Below, one piece after another: positions 5,497 to 10,067 of a DNA stretch of 10,067 bases. Source of the stretch: Candidatus Thorarchaeota archaeon MP11T_1 (lineage in GTDB: Archaea > Asgardarchaeota > Thorarchaeia > Thorarchaeales > Thorarchaeaceae); the NCBI GenBank assembly GCA_002825515.1, contig PJET01000022.1:1-10067 (forward strand). Direction: 5' to 3'. Position numbers and translations under genes: made by a program. Each line of letters begins with the position of its first letter. Within the stretch, counting starts at the first letter, position 1. Below the pieces are notes generated by a model. It was not told the DNA's origin. It made no database searches and saw only the letters and a program-made list of their open reading frames with translations.

Positions 5497-5686
5497 CTTT
5501 TTTTCCGTTCTGCATTTCTGCTAGTATTTCATTTGCCTCTTCTATAGTAGAACACAAATCAGATACTTTTGAATATGGTTCAATTAAACCATCTGGATCC
5601 AATCGTATCTGGCCTACATAAAAGAGTCCAGAATGATCTCTAAGAACTAGAAGGCCAGATATATTTTTGTTTATTCTCTTACACAT
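5489..5686 (-). CDS. hypothetical protein, 65 aa
   Basis: A 65-residue soluble protein starting MCKRINKNISGLLVLRDHSG, with a probable beta-hairpin in the first half (residues 11-30) and a helical, acidic second half. Its ATG follows directly on the stop codon of the basic protein upstream, with no spacer. An AAGG lies 9 nt before. Its stop overlaps the next gene by 8 nt. I do not recognise a family. Confidence 0.7.
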   Translation of the reverse strand: MCKRINKNISGLLVLRDHSGLFYVGQIRLDPDGLIEPYSKVSDLCSTIEEANEILAEMQNGKKDV

Positions 5687-5887
5687 TTACCTAAGCCTTG
5701 GCCCTGCCCTTCTCAGGATGTAATCCTCGACATCATCCATGTCGTCGAAGTATTCTTCATTCTCGAAGCGTTCCAGTTGTCTGTCGTGTCTAAACTTGTT
5801 CCGCTTCTTGTCTCTTTTCTTGTTCTTGAATCGTTGTTTTCTTCTCTCTTTTCGCCATTCGTTTTCCGGCACATGAACCTTCGACAT
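5687..5887 (-). CDS. small Lys/Arg-rich protein with acidic patch, unknown function
   Basis: A 66-residue protein divided into a strongly basic part (about residues 12-36, mostly Lys and Arg with Asn) and an acidic part (43-57, with EEYFDDMDD). It ends RRAGPRLR. RNA or DNA binding by the basic half is plausible from charge only. It is the first gene after the structured, terminator-containing gap. An AGGAG lies about 15 nt before the ATG, farther than usual, and only a weak GAAG is close. If the upstream hairpin really terminates transcription, this gene depends on readthrough or its own promoter, which I cannot identify. Confidence 0.7.
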   Translation of the reverse strand: MSKVHVPENEWRKERRKQRFKNKKRDKKRNKFRHDRQLERFENEEYFDDMDDVEDYILRRAGPRLR

Positions 5888-5920
5888 CTTCTTTGCTTAA
5901 CTCCTGTCCACACAGATGCT

Positions 5921-5942
5921 AAAATAAGCGCACCCCTGCGCC
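5921..5942 (-). terminator. intrinsic terminator-like hairpin
   Basis: On the minus strand GCGCA and TGCGC pair around a GGGG loop (plus-strand 5928-5941), with one more possible G-U pair, and are followed at once by TTATTTT (5927-5921). The stem is short but GC-rich and the T-tract is appropriate. It would end transcripts coming from the genes above 6076, or the candidate RNA in this gap. It lies 34 nt before the start codon of the next gene, so it could also act as an attenuator. Confidence 0.55.
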
Positions 5943-6070
5943 GTATAGAAGTATAATTGGCTAGCAGCCAATTAATAAGTCCACTGAACCGCCCTGCGCT
6001 TGTGTCGGTGTCCAGCAACAGAGCTATGACCGACAATTCAATGAACTTATTAACGGGCTGCAATGCCCGT
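5921..6070 (-). ncRNA. candidate small structured RNA in the 188-bp gene-free gap
   Basis: The gap 5888-6075 has no credible gene but strong secondary structure on the minus strand. In order these are: a 6-bp hairpin (6065-6070 with 6053-6058); a 17-bp helix pairing 6037-6053 with 5972-5988; inside that helix a 7-bp hairpin (6029-6035 with 6003-6009, 19-nt loop); a hairpin of up to 9 bp with a 3-nt loop (5954-5962 with 5966-5974), which shares three bases with the long helix; and a terminator-like hairpin at 5928-5941. The two departures from complementarity in the 17-bp helix are both G-U pairs in minus-strand RNA but A-C mismatches on the plus strand. It matches no RNA family I recognise. 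It could be a free small RNA, a 3'-end stabiliser or an attenuator. No promoter was identified. Confidence 0.5.
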
Positions 6071-6075
6071 ACCAT

Positions 6076-6237
6076 CTATGGTGCGATGGAATCTACGATG
6101 TTCTTGGCTTTATTATGAACTTCGGCCTGAACTTCGCTCTTGGTTTCACAGGCTTTATTGGTAACCTCGTCACCAAATGCAGCCCAGAGAGCGGCGCCCA
6201 ATGCCATGAAACCCAATACTACAATAATCTTTTTCAT
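6076..6237 (-). CDS. small exported or membrane-anchored protein, 53 aa
   Basis: Begins MKKIIVVLGFMALGAALWAA. The start overlaps the upstream stop as ATGA, with AGGAG 7 nt before it. A longer frame to 6279 overlaps the neighbour and lacks these signals. One hydrophobic segment (about residues 4-21) acts as a signal anchor or signal peptide, and the remaining 30 residues are hydrophilic and helical with one Cys. It is the last gene before the structured gap, so its transcript may end at the terminator there. The function is unknown. Confidence 0.75.
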   Translation of the reverse strand: MKKIIVVLGFMALGAALWAAFGDEVTNKACETKSEVQAEVHNKAKNIVDSIAP

Positions 6238-6479
6238 ACTGCTACTCCTGCTAGGCACTTGATCCATTCTAAGACCCAACCTTGGGGCTTATGTTCCCTT
6301 CTGGTATTATGGTCTTGCCAATACCACGAAAGATGTTTCAGTAATCCTTCATATGTAGTATTGGAGCCGTGCTCTTCTACATACCTAAGAGTTTCTTCAA
6401 TAGCATGTAGGTGCACAAGTCCTATGTCTATTCCGTTATAATCCATTTCCAGCGCTCTTGACGCAAGCGCAACGGTCAT
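6234..6479 (-). CDS. hypothetical protein, 81 aa
   Basis: A soluble small protein, rich in His, Trp and Glu in the middle, that I do not recognise. The ATG at 6479 has AAGG close before it but overlaps the 56-codon gene upstream by 44 nt. An internal ATG at 6446 (MDYNGIDIG) would reduce the overlap to 11 nt and give 70 residues, and may be the real start. It is coupled by ATGA to the membrane-anchored gene that follows. There is no signal, membrane helix or catalytic motif. Confidence 0.65.
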   Translation of the reverse strand: MTVALASRALEMDYNGIDIGLVHLHAIEETLRYVEEHGSNTTYEGLLKHLSWYWQDHNTRREHKPQGWVLEWIKCLAGVAV

Positions 6480-6606
6480 CAACCTTATAACTATCAGCTA
6501 TTGCCTTTAGTCTTTGTCTCTTTAACTTTGCGGAAAGCAATTCCTTGCTAACTGCTTTTGCACGTCGTGCTTTAACTATTGTGACCTTTGCACTTATATT
6601 CGTCAT
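6436..6606 (-). CDS. very small basic protein, 56 aa
   Basis: This short gene fills the space between two membrane-anchored or hypothetical genes. The ATG at 6606-6604 overlaps the upstream stop as ATGA, with AAAGGA 5 nt before it, and the frame stops with TAA at 6438-6436. The product starts MTNISAKVTIVKARRAKAVS and is helical and rich in Lys, Arg and Ala up to residue 34, then has a short CAC-containing tail. Its end overlaps the next gene. The ribosome site and coupling support it as real. The function is unknown, though nucleic-acid binding is possible from charge. Confidence 0.65.
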   Translation of the reverse strand: MTNISAKVTIVKARRAKAVSKELLSAKLKRQRLKAIADSYKVDDRCACVKSAGNGL

Positions 6607-6848
6607 TGTGTCCTTTCTAAATGATTTGGTAAAAAAGTCTCAAACATATTTTTGTTACGTTCGATTTGACCATTCAACCTATATTGACAATCCGATGCCT
6701 CCCATTGACATTCAGATAAATCCTCGCTTACTTGAGAGGCCACTATTTCGCACCCTTGTAAGGCAGAAGTATTCAAATGTTTTCCGGTCGACAGTCCAAT
6801 AGCAAATACACCTCCAAAGGCGATTGCTAAAACAACAATTTTAACCAT
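6603..6848 (-). CDS. small exported or membrane-anchored cysteine-containing protein
   Basis: An 81-residue protein with a hydrophobic N-terminal segment at about residues 3-20 (MVKIVVLAIAFGGVFAIGL), then a polar region with Cys33, Cys47 and Cys54 that would face the periplasm. GAGGAAG lies just before the ATG, and the gap to the HNH gene is 9 nt. The layout of a short anchor plus a helical periplasmic part is like that of i-spanins, but no lysis cassette is seen, so this stays speculative. The cysteines could form a disulfide. Confidence 0.75.
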   Translation of the reverse strand: MVKIVVLAIAFGGVFAIGLSTGKHLNTSALQGCEIVASQVSEDLSECQWEASDCQYRLNGQIERNKNMFETFLPNHLERTQ

Positions 6849-6857
6849 TGCACTTCC

Positions 6858-7469
6858 TCATAAAGTTGGCTTACTGGACAACATCCAGCGAACATTTTTG
6901 TTTCTTAACACTGGTATTGTGTGCCGCACTTTCATTTTCTTTTTTGGAATATGTGGAAGACGCCAATAGCGTAGAATGTATCTGACTCTACGTACAACAT
7001 GCGTCCATTTGAACAAGCTCTTCCAGTTTATAGCCGTTACGTAATAGAAGGATGGAGTGAAATCTTTATGCTCAAGCCATTCGGCTACAAGCATATCGCT
7101 TTTCTTACTATTGCAGCGAGCACATGCTGGCGCACGATTGTCGTAGCCGTTACTGCCGCCCTTTGAACGAGGAATAACATGGTCTACAGTCATAAGACGA
7201 ACACCACCATCTGGTAGTTCAGCATACAAATTGAGATGCCAATTCCTATACTTACCTCGTCTATTTTTCTCTATGGCAAAGAAGGAGCCTTTAAGTCCAC
7301 AGTAAACACAAGTAGTACCACATATCCAATATGTTTTTATTCGTCTATTGAATACTCCTCCGACGCCATCCAATCTTCTATGTCTAGTAGCCAGAGCGGA
7401 AAACACATCCTCGATTGAATGCTCGCTCCTTCTAATAAGATGCTTAGGACACTTGTGCTCAGCTAACAT
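6858..7469 (-). CDS. HNH endonuclease
   Basis: A 203-residue protein with a clear HNH domain. CVYCG at residues 54-58 and CARCN at 116-120 form the two CxxC zinc knuckles. Between them is the catalytic VDHVIPRSKGG (D96, H97), followed by N111. These nucleases make metal-dependent cuts in DNA. In phages many are free-standing homing endonucleases, though others serve in packaging or defence. About 60 basic C-terminal residues could add DNA contacts. The ATG overlaps the zinc-ribbon gene upstream by 11 nt with a weak AGAAG before it. No intron or interrupted gene is visible beside it, so its target cannot be read from context. Confidence 0.92.
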   Translation of the reverse strand: MLAEHKCPKHLIRRSEHSIEDVFSALATRHRRLDGVGGVFNRRIKTYWICGTTCVYCGLKGSFFAIEKNRRGKYRNWHLNLYAELPDGGVRLMTVDHVIPRSKGGSNGYDNRAPACARCNSKKSDMLVAEWLEHKDFTPSFYYVTAINWKSLFKWTHVVRRVRYILRYWRLPHIPKKKMKVRHTIPVLRNKNVRWMLSSKPTL

Positions 7470-7656
7470 AGCTTCTGTGACAAAAGGGACAACCAGTAAC
7501 TAAGCTGTTGCCAGCGCGCTCCAAGTTGATCTCTGTAAAAATTTGTCTCCCACATCTCCAGCATATACCATTTGTGGGAGCAAAGAATGGAGTCTTGGTG
7601 CGCTCGCAATATTCTTTTTGCGCTTTAATCTTATCTTGAACAGTGGCATTTTTCAT
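7459..7656 (-). CDS. small zinc-ribbon protein
   Basis: A 65-residue protein with CWRC at about residues 32-35 and CPFC at 56-59, two CxxC knuckles 20 residues apart that make a likely zinc ribbon. The N-terminal half is helical and Lys-rich. I chose the start MKNATVQ because it overlaps the upstream stop as ATGA and has AAGGAG 9 nt before it. A version starting at 7686 overlaps the hydrolase gene. It immediately precedes the HNH nuclease gene. Whether the two act together is unknown. Confidence 0.8.
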   Translation of the reverse strand: MKNATVQDKIKAQKEYCERTKTPFFAPTNGICWRCGRQIFTEINLERAGNSLVTGCPFCHRSYVS

Positions 7657-8090
7657 GTTAGACTGCTCCTTAATACTCTGATACAATCATCGTCAAAGTC
7701 ATGGGTACAACTAATAGCAGCATCTGCCAATTCTATTTTCTTAAACAAGCCGCTTTCATGTAACCCAACAGCCGTTTCCTTGACACAATAGCAGGCATTC
7801 ACCCCGCAGATCCTAATGCTATCACTACGTAACTCTGGATTACGGTCCATGGCCTGCATGACTTCCATGCTGCCATCATCTTCATATTTTTGAACCACAG
7901 TCCACTTATCGTAGCCCTTCAAGGCGTCATAAATTTTCTCATAAGAGGCTTCATGTCCATCATATTCTAAGATAATAATGGGAGCCTTGCGCCGACGAGC
8001 TAGTTTGACTTGGTGGACAACACTTTGAACTACATTTCCGGCTGCACGAAAACTTTCCTGTACGTCAACAATACAGAGAGCAATAGACAT
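7653..8090 (-). CDS. isochorismatase-like cysteine hydrolase
   Basis: The 145-residue protein from MSIALCIVDVQESF has the family's triad: Asp9 in IVDVQ, Lys68 in VVQKYEDDGS, and Cys102 in GVNACYCVKETA. The family hydrolyses amide or enol-ether bonds; members include nicotinamidases, isochorismatases and carbamoylases. A YDGH at about residues 43-46 resembles the DxH metal site of nicotinamidase, so nicotinamide or NAD-related turnover is possible but unproven. It is shorter than typical nicotinamidases (about 180-210 residues). GGAAGG lies before this ATG. An upstream in-frame ATG (8171) would overlap the neighbour by 53 nt and is unlikely. No signal peptide is seen, so it is cytoplasmic. Confidence 0.85.
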   Translation of the reverse strand: MSIALCIVDVQESFRAAGNVVQSVVHQVKLARRRKAPIIILEYDGHEASYEKIYDALKGYDKWTVVQKYEDDGSMEVMQAMDRNPELRSDSIRICGVNACYCVKETAVGLHESGLFKKIELADAAISCTHDFDDDCIRVLRSSLT

Positions 8091-8118
8091 ATCAGTCCTT
8101 CCCTTGAACCATTTTCTC

Positions 8119-8637
8119 TTACGCCGCCAACTTAGCAATGCCTTCCACTTTTTCCCAACCAAATTGCTCATAGTAATACTCGAACCATTGTCTCAGCAGC
8201 TCTGGAGTCATAACCCCATATGGCAAATGAGTGATATTGGCATCGTTAAGAACTCGTAGCACATAGTCTACACAAATCATCTTCTTAAAGCTATGTGTAG
8301 GCGCCTTGACTTTCGTTTTAGCCCACTTCTTGATAAGCGGGAACCACCCAAACCAATCCCACCAATTAAATTTCTTATTGAGATGGCGCAAGTTATGTAC
8401 TATAGATTCATCCAATCTATCATCGTCAACAATGTACTCTTGAATCGCCATATTCTCTTGATCGAATTCTTGGGCACGATGTACCCTAACTGTCTGCTCA
8501 ACATGAAGAATCAGAGTAGTCTTCAGAAATTCATCGTGAATTCTGATATAACAATGAGATACTTTAGATCTAGTACATGCTCTGATGATTTTGGAAAACC
8601 ACATTCCGCTGGTTGAGAATCCTACGGCAATCTTCAT
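8119..8637 (-). CDS. possible permuted papain-like (YiiX/NlpC-type) hydrolase
   Basis: A 172-residue soluble protein. The N-terminus places Ser-His (KVSHCYIRI, H28) in a predicted strand, and a later helix begins with Cys (MICVDYVLRVL, C122). This His-before-Cys order is that of permuted NlpC/P60-like papain-fold proteins such as YiiX, which cleave or transfer amide or ester bonds. The similarity is at motif level only, so confidence is moderate. The centre has a Trp-rich stretch at about 92-105. There is no signal peptide, so action on peptidoglycan would need release by lysis or another route. The start overlaps the upstream stop as ATGA behind a strong GGAGGAAGG. Confidence 0.6.
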   Translation of the reverse strand: MKIAVGFSTSGMWFSKIIRACTRSKVSHCYIRIHDEFLKTTLILHVEQTVRVHRAQEFDQENMAIQEYIVDDDRLDESIVHNLRHLNKKFNWWDWFGWFPLIKKWAKTKVKAPTHSFKKMICVDYVLRVLNDANITHLPYGVMTPELLRQWFEYYYEQFGWEKVEGIAKLAA

Positions 8638-9404
8638 TCTGTACCTTCCTCCTCCTCCTTCTCCTCAATCATTACCGCAAAGATCACGTCAGAGGTTCCA
8701 TCAGGATGAGTGATGGTAATCCTTTCTGTATGTGGAACTACTGGAACATTATCTCGTGTTAACACATCTCGTATAAATGCACATTGCCCTTCACAACCTT
8801 CGCCCTCAACGAAAAGCGCAACGAAAGTGGCTATTTCGTCAATGGTACGTGCTAATACCGGATTGTTCAATGACCGACCATATGCGTCACTACGAGCAGC
8901 CCACAATGCGCTAACGTAGGCTCGTGCAATACCCAGTTTCTCTTTTAACTGGAAATGATCTACGAAGTCCATGTCGTTGGTTACAGCAAACCTTCTATTC
9001 TCTCTAATATCTAGAATGTCCTGTCCAACGATCAAGAAGCTCTGAAAAGCATCTGCTGCATTGTCCTTGTTGTCCAGCCTAGATTGACATTCGGCTATAT
9101 GCCAGTATGCCAATGCTCTACCAGCATCATTCAAATTGCCAGTTCCAATAGCCAAAGTAAAAGACTGAGATGATAATGCAAACATGCCCATGTGAAATAG
9201 GGTAAACCCTCTTTCCAAAAGCTCCCCAGCAGATGCTTCCTCTGGAGGATCAGGTGGCACGATGATAGGGTTAGCCTGTAGTTCAAGAGCCGGGGAAGAT
9301 GGTGGAGTCAAAATAGCGTTACCATTAGCCTGTGCCGCTGGTTCAGATGTAGTGGCACAACAAATCCCTACAAAAAATACTACGAACATTGGTAACGACC
9401 TCAT
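8634..9404 (-). CDS. exported protein with TPR-like helical region
   Basis: A 256-residue protein with an N-terminal hydrophobic signal (MRSLPMFVVFFVGICC). Cys15/Cys16 at the end of the signal could be lipidated, although the lipobox is poor. A Pro/Ala-rich linker (about 21-57) follows. Residues 60-130 form helix pairs with an alternating AGELLERGF / AYWHIAECQSRL pattern like tetratricopeptide repeats. The C-terminal part is acidic and ends in a Glu run. TPR-like parts usually bind proteins, so a scaffold in the periplasm or at the outer membrane is plausible. AGAGG precedes the ATG. It lies between the zincin lipoprotein (18-nt gap) and the papain-like gene (ATGA overlap). Confidence 0.8.
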   Translation of the reverse strand: MRSLPMFVVFFVGICCATTSEPAAQANGNAILTPPSSPALELQANPIIVPPDPPEEASAGELLERGFTLFHMGMFALSSQSFTLAIGTGNLNDAGRALAYWHIAECQSRLDNKDNAADAFQSFLIVGQDILDIRENRRFAVTNDMDFVDHFQLKEKLGIARAYVSALWAARSDAYGRSLNNPVLARTIDEIATFVALFVEGEGCEGQCAFIRDVLTRDNVPVVPHTERITITHPDGTSDVIFAVMIEEKEEEEGTE

Positions 9405-9422
9405 GACTAACCTCTTCTTGTA

Positions 9423-9932
9423 TTAAAATAATGTTATGTAACGACAGCCCAAAGCCTCGCGTGCTTTCTCCTTGGCCTTATATTCTACGCTGTCCTCATC
9501 AGGGCCTTTGGCCTTAATAAACAACAGGGGATTCTCATGGAAATGATTGGGCATCCTGGCAGCTTTGGCGTACATATGGATTAGCTCGTGCACCAAAGAT
9601 GTATCAGCTAGGCAACTACTTGATACAGTTACCCACATCTTCTTCTCGCCGAAATTAACCTGGCCACGACATTGGCCTACGCCGCTGGCGTCATCTCCCA
9701 TACAGAAAGTATCAAAGTAACTAAAGGTAATAGTATCAATATAGCCAAATGCTTCCTGATAGATTTTCTCTCCGGTTACTTCTTCAAATGTTTCCTTGGT
9801 AACATTGGCTACAATCTCAATCTGTTCGGAAGTTACCGAGTCGCTCGGTGACGACCACTTCCAGCCATGCTTTGTTTGGCCAATGACTGAGCATCCAGTC
9901 AATATAACCGCGAATAAGGCAACGTATCTCAT
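9423..9932 (-). CDS. lipoprotein with zinc-metallopeptidase (HExxH) motif
   Basis: A 169-residue protein starting MRYVALFAVILTGCS with lipobox LTGC, so Cys14 is probably lipidated and the protein anchored in the envelope. Residues 114-121 read VHELIHMY, the HExxH zinc motif (H115, E116, H119); H130 and H132 downstream are candidates for further ligands. The rest includes several Cys that may form disulfides. A peptidase acting in the periplasm or at the cell surface is inferred. The start at 9932 was chosen over one five codons earlier because AAAGGA lies 6 nt before it. It begins just after tRNA-Leu and heads the run of exported and hydrolase genes. Confidence 0.82.
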   Translation of the reverse strand: MRYVALFAVILTGCSVIGQTKHGWKWSSPSDSVTSEQIEIVANVTKETFEEVTGEKIYQEAFGYIDTITFSYFDTFCMGDDASGVGQCRGQVNFGEKKMWVTVSSSCLADTSLVHELIHMYAKAARMPNHFHENPLLFIKAKGPDEDSVEYKAKEKAREALGCRYITLF

Positions 9933-9951
9933 TGAAAATCCTTTCATTGGT

Positions 9952-10038
9952 TGGTGCCGAGGGCGGGAGTCGAACCCGCACGAGCATACGCCCAGCGGAT
10001 TTTAAGTCCGCAGCGTCTACCAATTCCGCCACCCCGGC
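9952..10038 (-). tRNA. tRNA-Leu (anticodon TAA)
   Basis: A complete class II cloverleaf lies on the minus strand. The acceptor GCCGGGG pairs with CCTCGGC, then A and an encoded CCA. The D-arm TGGCGGAATTGGTAGACGC is typical of bacterial leucine tRNAs. The anticodon stem GCGGA/TCCGC encloses loop CTTAAAA (anticodon TAA, reading TTA/TTG). A variable arm and a GGGTTCGACTCCC T-arm follow. With CCA it is 87 nt. It ends 5 nt before an alternative start codon of the zincin gene, so it is probably processed from the same transcript. Confidence 0.96.
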
Positions 10039-10067
10039 ATTAACACCCAAAAATCCTGCGATGGTTC

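Noticed and set aside
5713..6075. 120-codon minus-strand frame through the gap and into the basic-protein gene
   Set aside because: Its second half runs in another frame across the better supported 5687-5887 gene, its composition is unlike a protein, and the gap is better explained by RNA structure. A very short peptide starting at 6075 cannot be fully excluded.
9832..9852. 9-bp hairpin gttaccgag/ctcggtgac with a 3-nt loop
   Set aside because: It lies within the zincin gene and no T-tract follows on either strand; probably incidental to the codons used.
9796..10050. Open frames on both strands over tRNA-Leu (with AELVDAADLKSA and GRESNPHEH)
   Set aside because: These are well-known mistranslations of leucine tRNA genes and overlap the zincin lipoprotein in another frame.
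10040..10067. Possible last nine codons of an upstream minus-strand gene ending TAA at 10042-10040
   Set aside because: Only 28 bases are visible, so a coding call cannot be supported.
1..10067. CRISPR array, insertion sequence or direct tandem repeats
   Set aside because: No regularly spaced repeats, transposase or terminal inverted repeats were seen.

Overview
The window looks like part of the genome of a large tailed double-stranded DNA phage, or a prophage-like relative of one, infecting a Gram-negative host. This is inferred from about two dozen very small genes that are all read on the minus strand, are packed with almost no spacing, and are mostly of unknown function. They are accompanied by tRNA genes with encoded CCA ends, an HNH endonuclease and several envelope proteins. 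No structural, replication or packaging gene is present, so the phage type cannot be placed. The lipoprotein signals and clear Shine-Dalgarno sequences suit a bacterial host. Everything below is described in transcription order, from high to low coordinates.

Right part (10038 to 7459): a tRNA-Leu(TAA) precedes a lipoprotein with a zincin motif (HELIH) and a signal-peptide protein with a TPR-like helical region. A protein with a possible permuted papain-like (YiiX/NlpC-like) His/Cys arrangement follows, then an isochorismatase-family hydrolase with its Asp-Lys-Cys triad and a small zinc-ribbon protein. An HNH endonuclease (7469 to 6858) follows.

Middle part (6848 to 4214): four tiny genes, two of them membrane-anchored, lead into the only real gene-free stretch (5888-6075). 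This stretch is not empty. On the minus strand it holds several stacked hairpins, a long interrupted helix whose only two departures from perfect complementarity are G-U pairs in the minus-strand RNA, and an intrinsic-terminator-like hairpin. I regard it as a candidate small structured RNA. Below it lie small hypothetical genes and one recognisable protein, a cREC-type (cyclic-phosphate processing receiver) domain protein at 4916-5275.

Left part (4214 to 1): membrane proteins, coiled-coil proteins, a cysteine-rich lipoprotein and a tRNA-Glu(TTC). Directly after the tRNA-Glu is an odd 113-nt tRNA-like gene with a good acceptor stem, T-loop and CCA but no normal anticodon arm. It carries a 10-nt segment exactly complementary to its own 3' end. 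More small genes follow, two with zinc-finger-like motifs, and the window ends in the first 67 codons of a gene that may encode a radical SAM enzyme.

Most neighbouring genes are linked by ATGA or TGATG stop/start overlaps or gaps of a few bases, so translation is probably coupled along polycistronic messages. About nine products have membrane or lipoprotein signals. The region therefore looks like an accessory block acting at the cell envelope and on RNA/tRNA metabolism, not a virion-assembly block. Functions of most proteins are unknown, and all family assignments were made by eye from motifs.
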